Assembly: GCA_021904315.1 (NCBI GenBank)
Contig: CM038923.1
Coordinates: 17,552,038-17,616,037 of the forward strand
Source: Sphagnum magellanicum
Lineage: Eukaryota > Streptophyta > Sphagnopsida > Sphagnales > Sphagnaceae
Direction of reading: 5' to 3'
Length of the DNA stretch: 64,000 bases
The notes under the pieces are model-generated. The model saw only the letters and a list, made by a program, of their open reading frames with translations, was not told where the DNA came from and ran no database searches. Below, piece after piece: positions 47,527 to 59,039 of this stretch. Made by a program: the position numbers and the translations under genes. Numbering within the stretch: the stretch's first letter is position 1; every line of letters begins with the position of its first letter.

Positions 47527-49480
47527 GTAGTATTATGTCTTTGTGGTAGCTGCCCCTTTTGCTTTTGTAATTTGATTCTTACACTACTTGTATGTGGTGA
47601 GTTCAAGTACAAACAATATTCATGGCACCATTGTTGCATACATGGACAAAATCATGGGTTGGAAGTTTCTATGCAAGAATTTTGGGTTTTTTATTTGTGG
47701 TTTAGGGTTTAGCTTTTAATGACTACCCCAACATTTGAGAAGATGATGACCTCTCCATATCTACACCTTTCATAATACTAGCAAGTCATTGGCATCCACA
47801 ATGAAGTTGATGCTCTAAAACACACAAGGTTATGATGGAACCCGTAACCCATGCCACAACCATCATGGATTCATGCTTGAAAACAAAAATGAAAGATTTA
47901 AAAAGCCCATCATGGAAATTCATGTTTGGAAAGAAAAAATGCAAGAACCTAAATAACACATCATGAAAACCATTAGAAGAAATCAAATCAATGGAACACA
48001 AAATATCACTTAAGGATTTTGGACCTATAAAGTAATTTCATGGCCATGTCTTGCTCATTTTGTAGTAATTAGAAGTCATCACCACTTCCATTGCCCCTTC
48101 AGGCCATCTTATGAATGTTCAGGTTACAAATACTATTATTACCATTATTGTGTTTTCTTGATATAATGAATGAAAGATTGGAATTGCTATGATTTGAAAT
48201 GAAAGTTTGGCATTAAGGAACAGAGGAACTACCCATTTGTTCTTATGCCTTGAATTTGCAATAAGTTTCCATTTCATGTCATGTCTTGTTCAACCTTACA
48301 CACGTGATTCTACCATATGATGGTTTCGAAAATGCCCTACTATCCATCCCAAAAGAAAATTTCCCTTGAGAATCCACATTCATTGAAAAACCAATATATT
48401 TTGCATTATGATCATAGACAAAACTAGCTTTTATCTTGTAGTAGGGTTCTTACAAGGAAAATTCCTAACTCAAGCTCCACTGCTCCTTCCTTCTTCTCTT
48501 GGGATTTCTTGCAATCAATCCAAGATACTCATAGTAGGGATTCAGCTGCTTGGATAAGCCAGACATGTATGTCACCATTGTTTAATGTGAATTTGTTCTT
48601 GTTACGTTAACCATGTTTCATGGAAATTGTTCAATACAATCAATAATTACACGGATCTTATAACAAATTTCCTACTCAATTACCAAATTATATTTGCAAT
48701 TTTATCGAGGTTTACACTTAGGGTTCACATACTTGATGTATCTGGTATGTTTTATGATGGTGTCCTTTTACACAATTAGAAATGTAAAGTCTCTCTTAGT
48801 AGATTTTGTGTAAGAAGACACCTCTAATCTGATCTGATTTACAGAACTTTGAATCATTTGATTAAAGATTTTGCAGAATCTCTTTCTTAGACACAAGCTA
48901 CAGACCAAAAGACAACTTGATTTGCAAAAGCTTTTCGAAGGATTTGTTTCAACAAACAAAGAATGTTAATGTTCTTCCAAACTCTGCAAATGTTTGTTGA
49001 TATAATTCCTTATTACTCTTGTAAGAGTTCAAAGGTATTTTGCATAGTCTCCAGTATTCAGGTCACCCAGGAAGTGGCAATGTCTTTGTGATTTTGTTTA
49101 TAGATTGCATATAATGAGTGTAATTCGTCTCATGCTGGGTGATTGGAAATATTTCCTAATGGCGAATCTAGTGACATCTCTGATAATCCATTACTTCCTT
49201 CAAATCAGCTAACATTAAGTAGTGGAATTGCCCAGGTGGATTTTTGATTAGATTGAAGAGAATTGGATTACGATTAGCTTTGAAGAGAATTGGATTATGA
49301 TTAGCTTGAAGAGAATTAGATTATGATTAGATTGAGGAGAATTTGAGATTAGTCATTGTGACTTTTTTCCTAATGGAGTTGGTAAATGGGTGATTAGAGA
49401 TGTGATTAGCAAAGTCAGTTTGTGTTATGAATCTGTTGTGATCTTTTGCTTTAGCAGTTGCTCCACCTTCTCTCTTCTTC
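47527..49480. other. Flank of copy A and intergenic DNA
   Basis: The first part (to about 48441) completes segmental copy A, including a 590-bp stretch absent from copy B. The rest has no recognisable gene. Between 49245 and 49345 a ~31-bp phrase (TTGAAGAGAATTGGATTA) repeats about four times. Confidence 0.6.
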
Positions 49481-49489
49481 CTGCTTAGA

Positions 49490-49510
49490 TTTAGGGTTTA
49501 GGGTTTAGGG
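49490..49510 (+). promoter_or_regulatory. Telo-box-like TTTAGGG triplet upstream of the CLT gene
   Basis: Three TTTAGGG units in a row lie about 240 bp upstream of the transporter ATG. Single telo boxes (AAACCCTAA in either orientation) are common in promoters of plant housekeeping genes; this could equally be a small interstitial telomere tract. Confidence 0.4.
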
Positions 49511-49747
49511 CGATTCTTCACTGAAGTTGAGGTTCTTGGGTTTGAAAAACAAAGGCAACAGATTTGGCGACAGCTTTGTGACAACAGGAATTTGTGTTGG
49601 TTGCAAATTGCGTCTCTCCTTCTCTGCTTCTTCTTCTGGCATGCTGCGGCCATCACTAACTCTGTATGTAGGTTCATTGCAGCTTTGATGAGATGGGTAC
49701 GCCTTCACTAACTCTTTGTAGATAGATTCATTGCCGCGTTGATAGAG

Positions 49748-51420
49748 ATGGGTACTGCAGCAAAACTGAGACAGCTACAAACCCTTTCATTTTACAGAAG
49801 TTATGTGGTTCTTGCAAGTTCGTATATATCAAAGTTGCCGAGCAAAAGACTAGCCACAGGTAGAGGAAAAAAGTTTGCAGAGGAGGAGGAGGAGGAAGAG
49901 GAGGCATCAGATTTTTCAGGAGATCATCATCGTCATGTGGAGGCAGAGTTTATCCCAGTGTTTGGGAAGCAAATTGCAAAGAGAGGATTGCAAATGCACT
50001 TCACCATTACAATGGCTGTTTTATTATCTGTAGCCAACAAAGTTTTGTACAAAATGGCATTGATCCCAATGAGCAAGTACCCATTCTTTCTGGCACAAAT
50101 CACCACACTAGGTTATGTTATAGTATATTCCATGATTATTTTTGTTCGATACTGGATCGGTGTTGTGACAAAGGAGATGTTTGCAATAGCACCCAAGTCT
50201 ATTTTCATTGCTGTTGGTGCACTTGAAGCTTTAGGACTTGTGTCTGGAATGGCTGCTGCTACAAACCTTCCCAGTGCATCCATTCCTGTCTTGACTCAGG
50301 TACTACTTATTATACTACTCTCGTGCTCTTGCAGGTTCTGTAAAAAACTAGTAATGCTCTGTTAAGTTTGGGAGTTTCTTACTTCTGTATTCAAGGTTGG
50401 TTCAAAATGCAATATGCAATCATCAAAGTCATCAGTTCAGAACTTCATCAAATTGGAGTTCTGTTGTTCTGTGTACAACCTATTTTCTTGATGTCAATTT
50501 AGCCCCAGAGAAACAGCACACCTAACCCTAAATTTTCAATCACAATTTTCTTTGGAGTAGAAGTTCATGAGTAGCTGGAAGACAACAGATTTGTTGGGTC
50601 CTCAGTTTGTTTGCAGAGTGCTTACAAAGGGTATGGGATTGCATAACAGGTATATCTGGTCTGGCAACTCCTACTCTCAGTTACATTTCTACAGAAGCGG
50701 TATTCATGGGGTCAGATCATTGGCTGTCTTCTAGTCATATTGGGTGTTGTGGTTGTAGTCATGAGTGGATCTGGCAGAGACAGTGGTGGTGGCGGTGGTG
50801 GTGCTGCTGCTTCAAAGGTGTTCAACCAGAACTCAGGCTCTTTTTTTTGGTCACTGGTGATCATATTCTCAACCACTTTTTTTGCAGCTGCATCAATCTT
50901 GAAAGAGTTTGCTTTTCAGGATGCAAGGCGGCAGCACCAGAAGATGAAGGGAGGACGAGGAGGATCCATTGACATTTTTATCGTCAACGCGTTTGGGTCA
51001 TTGTTCCAAGCCTTCTTTGTGTTGCTTTTGTCTCCACTTTTGTCAAATCTCCAAGGAATTTCCTTCAAGGAGCAACCTAAGTATTTGTCTTCTGCTGCAG
51101 CATGTTTAGCGAATTCAGCAGGTTCATCACAAAATGGGTGCAATGGAGCACCTCTAGTGCCATTACTATATATTCTTGTGAACATGGCTTTCAATATCTC
51201 AAATCTCAGTCTACTCAAGCAATCGTCTGCAGTAGTATCCTCTCTATGTGTAACACTAGCAGTGCCTCTTTCAATTTGGGCATTCACATTGCCTCTGCCA
51301 TTATTTGCCTCATCGGCAACTCTTCCTCCAGGTGTTTATGAAGGTGCATCGATTCTCATAGCAGGTCTGGCATTCTTTAATTTGCTAAAACCAAATAGCA
51401 AGAAGGGGATTCTGAAATGA
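49748..51420 (+). CDS. CLT: CRT-like plastid transporter (CLT family)
   Basis: Two coding exons, 49748-50299 and 50650-51420, are joined in phase 0 across a 350-bp intron (ACTCAG|GTACTA ... AACAG|GTATAT) to give about 440 residues. The joined region reads SIPVLTQ then VYLVWQLLLSV, a conserved stretch of the family. An N-terminal Ser/Arg/Lys-rich segment with an acidic run (residues ~1-75) fits a plastid transit peptide and linker; about ten hydrophobic helices follow. Signature stretches include ILKEFAFQDA, VNAFGSLFQAFFVLLL and SLCVTLAVPLSIWAFTLPLP, typical of chloroquine-resistance-transporter-like proteins. Arabidopsis members move glutathione and gamma-glutamylcysteine across the chloroplast envelope; the substrate here is inferred. 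The ATG at 49748 is the first in frame after an upstream non-ATG extension. From memory, plant CLT genes usually have many more introns, so this two-exon structure is unusual. The gene appears intact. Confidence 0.9.
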
Positions 51421-51760
51421 GCTCCTGGAGTTGAGCAATTTATGGGCTTTTCAATTTTCAGGGTTGATTGATAAATCCATTTGTGTCTCTTTGTATGACA
51501 TGTATTATCTACTTAATGGAATCATGGGAATTGGAGTGTAAAGTAGATATACAATTGTACAGGCTACTTGTTATAAACCCTTGGTCACAAAGTATGTACT
51601 TACAGGATTGGCAAACCATGGGGGAGGCTGACAGGGTTTAGGGTTTGTATCTTCACCCCATGTTGGAAGATTCTGACTTGCTTATATCTTCACCCCAAGC
51701 ACTTCATCAACAGTAGTTGTCACTGGAGCTAAACAAGCAGAATTTGCTGTTGGAATGTCT

Positions 51761-52205
51761 CTAATGTCTTTTTCTTAGAACAGAGAACACGTCTCCATAC
51801 AGAACAATCACCTCTCCAGTAGCCGGATTGATGACAAGCCCTTCTTTCTCACGATTTACAGTCCATTTGATTCTCTCTCTCATTTTGTCAGCAAAAAGGC
51901 AATGGGGTTTTCCCTGTTTTTCACCACTGTTGCACTCAGGATGAAGAGACTTGAAATCCTCAATGAGGGTTTTGTCAGTTGGCCAGTGTGGAGAGAAAAT
52001 GAAGTTAAAATCCTCGCATATGGGATTCACCTCACAGTGAGCTGTGTAGACATCACGTGCAATTAAAGCCTCCTGTTTTGCCTCAAACGTTCCAAGTGAT
52101 AATTTCTGCCTGAAGCCAGGTGGCCTCACCTCGAAAACCCACTTACGATGTCGTTTCCGGATCCCAGTCCTATGCAATGCTTTCCTCCGAATGCCAGGTT
52201 GCACC
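51761..52205 (-). CDS. AP2/ERF-like terminal exon (copy C), no repeats
   Basis: One exon on the minus strand after acceptor TTATTGCAG at 52206, in the same phase (one base completing a codon) as the AP2 exons of copies A and B, encoding about 147 residues. It contains RRKALHRTGIRKRHRKWVFE, then VRPPGFRQKLSLGTFEAKQE and ALIARDV, a better fit to the AP2/ERF pattern than A or B, followed by the shared DFKSLHPEC and MRERIKW block. It ends with INPATGEVIVLYGD instead of the 29-residue repeats. No first exon of its own is visible between it and the stop of copy B, 350 bp upstream, so it may be an alternative last exon of copy B or a stranded duplicate. It converges on the CLT gene 340 bp away. Confidence 0.5.
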
Positions 52206-52552
52206 CTGCAATAAGAATTTACAGGTGAAATTGGGATTGTGAGTGTCCAGCTTCTGTGAGCCAGTGACACCAAGAACCATAAGGAGAGAATTCACTATGT
52301 TCACAGACCAGATCCATATAATGACCTTCAGATAAGAAAATTTGTGATGCCTGACTCGTTTCTAATCCTGATTGCAATGTGTCACCAGAGGCCAAGCAAC
52401 AGGAAGACATGATCCAGCTGCAACAAGCTTGTAAGGGTAAGCTTCAATTCATTTTAGCTTGCCCTGTACAAGCAGGCATCTAATCCAAAGGCATAGACAG
52501 GCTTCCATGGACAGGAGCTGTTGGTACCTCATGCACCCTGAACATATATCCT

Positions 52553-55500
52553 TTAATTACAGTACAACTGACTTTGGTCAACCCCAGTGTATGACTCTGG
52601 GATGATGTACAACCTGCTTGGCCCTTCAGAATCTGCCGAGTGTGGCTCCTCCAGAACATGTTGATCAATGCCTGTGCATGACTCTCGGATGATGTACAAC
52701 CCGCTTGGCCCTTCAAAATCTGGCAAGTGTGGCTCCTCCAGAACACGTTGATGGATGTCTGTGTATGACTCTGGGATGATGTACAACCCACTTGGCCCTT
52801 CAAAATCTGGCGAGTGTGGCTCCTCCAGAACATGTTGATGGATGCCTGTGCATGACTCTGGGATGATGTACAACCCGCTTGGCCCTTCAAAATCTGTCAA
52901 GTGTGGCTCCTCCAGAACATGTTGATGGATGTCTGTGTATGACTCTGGGATGATGTCCAATGGTGGAAAGTTCAATTGTGGAAAGCTTGGTCCTGAAGCA
53001 TTCCCATTGTCCATGGGGATCCAGTACTTCCAACTAGTCCAGTGCACCTCTTCATCCTGTCTAATCAACCAGTCTATTCGCTCTCTCATTTCCTGACTGT
53101 AAAGGCAGTGGGCAGCATCTGGGCATTTAGGATCAAGAGACTGAAAATCCATACTGAGGCGTGGTAAGTTTGAAAAGAAATCTGGGGAGCAGTTATAGTT
53201 GAAATCTTCATGTGCTGGCTGCTTCAGAGTCTCAAAGTTGCAAAAGTCAATGGCTATTAAAGCATCTTTTTTCTTCTTGTATGGGCCCAATGATAATTTC
53301 TTCTTGTATCCCTGCGGCCTCCAATCAACAACCCACCCACCAAAGTCTTCATGATACTGAAGGCCATTTGTGCGCCAAGACCACCTGCGGCCAAAATGGG
53401 GAACGCTACAATGAGAACAACAATGAATATCAGCAGTGTGAGACAATGTAATTGAAGTATTGAGCTTCTGTGGAACCAGTACAACACCCACCAGCAATAA
53501 GAAACTCCATGGAAACACCTTGACAGCATGCCATAGAATGCCTATAATGTTGGCGAACACTAGGGTTCTTGGACTTGGCCCACGATGTCTCACTCATGAC
53601 ACACACCAAAGATGCTATCATAGGCAACAGACATAAACATCTATTTGGTTGGGTTTGAAGGTGTAGCTACTCAATGCAAGTTGGGCTCAACCCCTAATTG
53701 GTCAGCTGTACATCTGTGTGGGGTCCAGATTCAACTTAAACACATCTATCCTGCACCTGTGGTGTTCCATACCCTTCATAGGATTTGGTGTCCTTTGCAT
53801 CTTCCAGTCTGATCCTTCTGGAAATAGAAGAATGTATGACCTCAAGATTTCAACCATCACTGATTTTTTTATCCTGATTGCAATTGGGCAAGCCAGACAC
53901 CATTAGATACAGTATCCAGTAGTCAGCATATATCTATGAAGTTGCAGATAAATCTCCACAACGAATTTTTTGAAGGTAACATGACAATGAATGCAGTTAT
54001 AGCCTTATAAGAGTTGCTCGCAAAGTTAACAGCAGTGATAAGCTGCCATGACTACCCACTGACTTCATCAACTCCCCATGGTGGGTTTTAATAAGGATAT
54101 AATAATAGGATATAATAATCAGCCAAAAGTCTGGACAAACCATTACACAAAACCAGCATCCTGAGTTTCTGTTGCATTTCCAGATGCAACAGGAAGACTC
54201 GGTCATGATGTTGGCTAGCACTCAAGAGACATAGCTAATCAAAAAAGTCACTATTATCCTCATTCAAGCTGCAACGAGCTTCATTTCATCTTAGCTTGTC
54301 CCTGTTGCGAAGATAGTATATTATGGTTGACATTCACAGAAAGGTCAAGAGTGAGGCACATATCCGATTCTTCCTGCAATTTCAGAGAGAAACTCTGCAA
54401 TGTGGTAAACTCTAGAAGTAGAAAATGACAACCAAGTGCGACTGAGTGTCTCTACAGCCTAAGGGCCACTGCCTCCTCTTTCAAGGTAGACACTTTCAAA
54501 TCGTTGTGATTGCCTTCTCATCCTAAGGACTACAAGCTCCTAGGTACCACACATTAGAACACTGATTCAATAACTGACCCCACTGTGGCGGTGTTCACTA
54601 CTGTGGAGTGGCATATACCATGACTGAGGTGTGATTTGAACCCCTGTTTCTTAACAAAGTGGCCAGAAGTCCCAGCCACTAGCATATCAGACTGGTGCTT
54701 CATAACATGGAACTTATTGGACTAGTTGAAGCAAAACCTAAACTAACACCAGCAGTTAGGATTGTGACCACAACCTTGTGACTGCCAGTGAAAAGAATCA
54801 GATCATCACCTCCATCATGCATGGCAGTGACAACCTGCCGTTCCTCCCTAATGACTGCATCAGCTTCTGATGGTGATGTGGATACACTAACATGCTTTGA
54901 AGATTGAAAAAAATAATGATCAGAAAATCTGCGTCCAGAGATTGCATCCCATCTCTGGAATTCATCAGAAAAGTGAGCAATGAGATTCACTAGTACTCAA
55001 TGGACATGAATATTGAAATCAGAGCCTTCACTTCATCCTTCTGCAATCCAGAAATTCCAGCTCTACAGGATGTTCTAGCTCAAACTTCAGTTTCTGATCT
55101 AGGAAGCAAAGGTAAATACCAAGTCCAGCACACTCTTTATTTTGCTGAAGTTCATGACAGCAGCACATTTGGACTGAGTGGAATCCTGCATTGGGGTTGG
55201 CTGGCTATGTAGACTAGAACAATCATTGCTTGTTGGCAACAATTTATTCTATATAAAAATGGACTGACTTTACTGCCCTTCTATATTGTCAGGTCCAGAC
55301 CCAAGGGTCTTTAACCTCTGACAGAGTGGTACCCATTACATTGTGTAAGACATTCCTCAAGGTTCCTACTTCAAGTACCCAAGATACAGATCTCTAAGAT
55401 TGCCAAACTCTGAGATTACAGAGAAAACTCCCTGACACTTTGAAGTTAACTATCATGTCAGTTCTGGCCAAACATGACAGAACTCAAAAAGCACTGGACC

Positions 55501-56238
55501 ACCACCATCATAAGCTCAACATGAGGCCAACAACTATACAAAAATCTGCATCATGAGCAGTTTCTGTTCAATTTCCAGAAGCAACAGGAAGAGTCAGCCA
55601 TAATGTTGGCTACCACTCAAGAGACATAGCTAATCCAAAAGCTCAATAGTGAGGGTTAAACTACATTTCAGTTTTGCTTTCTCCTGTACAAGCAAGACAG
55701 GTACTGCACTTACAAATACAGAATTGAAGACCAGTTGAAGCCATGATGGCTCAGAGTCTCTTTCTGAGGGATACATCTGAAGACCTTCCCCTCTGAGTGG
55801 ATTAGTATTCTGTTCCTCAAGACATTTAGTCAGGTATGCTCTAGCCTCATCTTAAGAAACCTTGCAATTAGGACATTTTCTGTGGATGGCAGATTAGCAA
55901 TAACGAAGAGAAAGCTGCTGCAGAACACAGGGAGTCCTTTATGTGTAGCACAGGCCTTGCCGACACATGGTCATCACTCTCACTACACTGGCGTGCCGTA
56001 GCCCAGAAACTTTAGAACGATAATGTCACAAGCTTTTCTCAGGCAGGTGAAGTCGTTTTCATGGCAATCTTATACATATAGGACGAGAATCATGAGTCTG
56101 AAACAGAGGAGCTATCAAACAGGGCCTCTGCCCAGCTTGGAAATCGGGGTGGCAAGAAGGGGGGGATAAGAAGGTTGCGTTGAGAACTTACTCCGCACTG
56201 CGGTTTGCAAACTCATCCCGAGGTGTGATCTCAGGCAT
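52553..56238 (-). CDS. Divergent AP2/ERF-like protein with C-terminal 29-residue repeats (copy B)
   Basis: Paralogue of copy A. Coding exons are 56238-56192 (MPEITPRDEFANRSA plus GA) and 53405-52553, spliced in phase through GA|GTAAGT and CATTGTAG|CG, giving about 299 residues. The AP2-like segment reads GLQYHEDFGGWVVDWRP then KKLSLGPYKKKKDALIAIDF. The conserved DFQSLDPKCPDAAHC and MRERIDWL block follows, then four complete 29-residue repeats and a fifth cut short by a different end (TGVDQSQLYCN). Differences from A include a shorter array and several substitutions at basic residues of the AP2-like domain (R to G, R to W), which might weaken DNA binding. The reading frame is intact across the splice despite many indels in the intron, which suggests selection on the protein or recent origin. 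Confidence 0.55.
52578..52955 (-). repeat. Coding 87-bp repeat array, about 4.5 units (copy B)
   Basis: Same unit as in copy A, with GATGATGTACAACCCGCTTG-type starts at 87-bp spacing; four full units and one partial. No in-frame stop occurs until the end of the gene. Confidence 0.88.
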
Positions 56239-58402
56239 GGCGAAAAAGTTTCAACAAGAAACGGCAGTTTTTCGAAGCCCTCCCTCGAGAAACGTTGGAA
56301 AACCTCGAATGATCTGCATAGCATATACCGTGGCATTAAACAGAGCTTGCACAAACACGGCACCGGAATTTGAGTCCAGATTCAACACGCGCCGTGTGAC
56401 CATCGGTTACTATGAACTCGCGTCAGACGGCCTACCAAATGTATCTTTCACACACAACAGCACAAAACAATGAAACAAACGACTGCTACAAGATCTGAAG
56501 AAACAAACGTCCAAAGCGATCTAGAAGCAAGAAACTCTTACCCAAAAATGATCAGAAATGATGATCGGGTATGAGCAGCAAGGCAAAACAGAAAGCCTCC
56601 GGCCAATTTCTGAGTCACGAATGCTCTTATCAACACTGGTGACGAGAATGCGAAAAAACTAATACCGGGGAAAAAAACCCTCTGAAAACCCAATCTCTCA
56701 GCGGATGATATCAGCAAGTCCGGTACAAGAAGGTATGCACTCGACAAGGCAAAGAATTGAAGAGCGAGCAAGGAAAGGAAGAAAGAAAGACAAAACGAGA
56801 ATGCAATCTTGAAAATTAGTACCGTGAAGGGCTCTGAAAAACTCCAGCCGATTCTCTCAGCACTTGGGACGAGAATGCAATCCACAATCTAGAAGCCAGG
56901 GAATTGAAGAGAAAGAGGGAGCCCCGGAAAGGAGGGAAGGAAAGCAAAGCCCAGGAGCAAAGCGACTGAACGCGGACCTCGCGCAGAGCTGCAGAGAGAC
57001 GAACAAGTGTGGTGTGGCAACAAACAAGAGCAACGCTGCTAATTGTTTTATCCTTTTTTAAAACCTTGGAGGAGCTTCTTATTGGTTGAGAGCGTGAGGG
57101 GTGTCCCACCCCATTTGACCATACAGGAACAAAATTTCGCACTTTCATCCGGATAAATAGGTAAATTATAACTTTGAACCAAGTAAATTAGTTGTCTTGG
57201 TGCCAACTGGAACTTTCAACATCAAGTGTTTTTTTTTATAAAAGGGATTATTTTAATGTAACCTCATTTAACAGAAATGGTGATGATCCGAAGAAAGATT
57301 TAGCCAAATCTGGATATCAACCAAATGTGTAGGAAAAAAAATTTCAATCAACCTCCTATGTTTATGGCTACACACTGAAAACCAATTATTGGAATTTGGC
57401 ACTTTTTTTTTCTCCCCCTCCCTCTCTCACTTTTGACATGGAAACCTTCCTAAATTACTTCATTTTCAAATTCTTGATTTTTGCTTGATTTTTGATTTTG
57501 CATTTTGGTGAGAAGTGCTTGTAATTGTCACATCATTCTAATCCTATCCTGAGATTCTCACAAACCCCTTCTACACTCTAATTAATTCCATTTGCACTTA
57601 TCACTTGCATTGTTTCGACCTTTGCAAATGACTTTGTTGTAAAATATTTATAATTGTCACATCATTGTAGTCCTATCCCGGGATTTTCACAAACCTCTCT
57701 TACTTCTCAAGTGCATAAAGCCAATTTTGGCCCTGAAAAATAGACGAAGAAAGTACACAATTGAAGGTGAAGATTGATTGATATAATCTTCGTTGATGAA
57801 CAATGAACACAAAAATTAAAGCTTTTAGTCCATCAAGAATGAAATAAGTTGCAGACCTAAGCATACAATTACTTAAATAAAATCCCATTCCCAAGTACTG
57901 CAATAGAAGGCAAGACATTCAAATTCTAAGAATTGCATTTGTATAGGAGTTCAACGAATGTCTTCGTGCAATTGTGGCAACAAAATTTGTGCCTTCAAAT
58001 TAACATTCTTTTTGTTTGCCTTTTCACTTTGAAGGATCACAGTGAACATGCTCCTCACATATAAATTCCTCTTAAGTTGTAGTATTACGTCTTTGTGGTA
58101 GTTGCCCTTATTGCGTTTTCTTGATATAATGAATGAAAGATTGGAATTGCTATGATTTGAAATGAAAGTTTGGTATTAAGGAACAAAGGAAATACCCATT
58201 TGTTCTTATGCCTTGAATTTGCACTAAGTTTCCATTTCATGTCATGTGTTGTTCAACCTTACACATGTGATTCGACCATATGATGGTTTTTGAAAATGCC
58301 CTACAATCCATCCCAAAAAAAATTCTCCCTTGACAATCCACATTCATTGAAAAACCAATATGTTTTGCATTATGATCATAGACAAAACTAGCTTTTATCT
58401 CG
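52580..58402. repeat. Segmental duplication, copy B (retrotransposon-free)
   Basis: Matches 33.1-39.37 and 47.53-48.44 kb. It ends where CTAGCTTTTATCTCGTA diverges from copy A's CTAGCTTTTATCTTGTA. At 58076-58090 it carries AGTTGTAGTATTACG, the empty version of the retrotransposon insertion site. A tRNA-like SINE remnant shared with A lies at 54605-54720, and a single 135-bp leader repeat at 56730-56880. Confidence 0.9.
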
Positions 58403-58409
58403 TACTTTC

Positions 58410-59035
58410 ATTGATAATCAATTACATGTTTTGCACGATTACCAATATGTTTTCAAGGTAATAACATGGGCTATGCCTATAATATCAATGCAATGTAAGG
58501 AAAAAGATCTATCTTCATAACCAATAAAACTCAAATTTTATAATAGATTTTTTTATTGTTGACAATAACTTGATGTTTTGAAACTTGATATAAGACTTAC
58601 ATGACATGTAAATTTTGATATGTTTAATTGCTACTACACAATGTTTTTTTTTTCCCAATTTTGTGATGTTGCTCAAATGGCACTCATCCTTAAGTATATT
58701 TAGCCAAATTTGGCAATACTCAAAATATGAAAGTAGAAAATCTTAACACACCTTTTTATATTGTAGGAAATTGTAGCAATTTTTAAAAAAAGGAGAATTT
58801 GTGACAAAATATATATATTTCAAAATATTTCATTTATGAACTATGCAAAATATCCAATGAGAATCACAAATAGTGGATCAAGCCACCTAAAATATTACTT
58901 TAGACAATAAACATGAACTCACAAGTTGCACAATCTATTATACATTGTAAGATTTTTTTGGAAAAACTGAACACATATGGATGATCTCTACAAGTTTTGA
59001 TTTGGACTTCAAAATCTTCAAAGCTTGTATCACAA
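58410..59035. other. AT-rich intergenic region, nothing recognised
   Basis: No ORF of note; a poly-T run lies near 58645. It separates copy B from the 3' end of the kinase-WD40 gene. Confidence 0.5.
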
Positions 59036-59039
59036 TTAT

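Larger units (their letters stand above)
33100..48441. repeat. Segmental duplication, copy A (interrupted by the LTR retrotransposon)
   Basis: Sequence from the repeat-bearing AP2-like exon through its upstream region (33.1-39.37 kb, resuming at 47.53 and ending near 48.44 kb) matches 52.58-58.40 kb closely, with scattered substitutions and indels. Apart from the retrotransposon, copy A also carries about 590 bp (roughly 47550-48143) absent from copy B, and lacks about 70 bp present in B near 54316-54385. Confidence 0.9.

Noticed and set aside
50916-51287. 123-codon minus-strand ORF
   Set aside because: It lies antisense to the conserved second exon of the CLT transporter.
53257-53529. 90-codon minus-strand ORF overlapping the AP2-like exon (also 34201-34473)
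   Set aside because: It is the +1 frame of the same exon. I considered a spliced dual-frame ORF, but no upstream ATG is available in that frame except a very late one.
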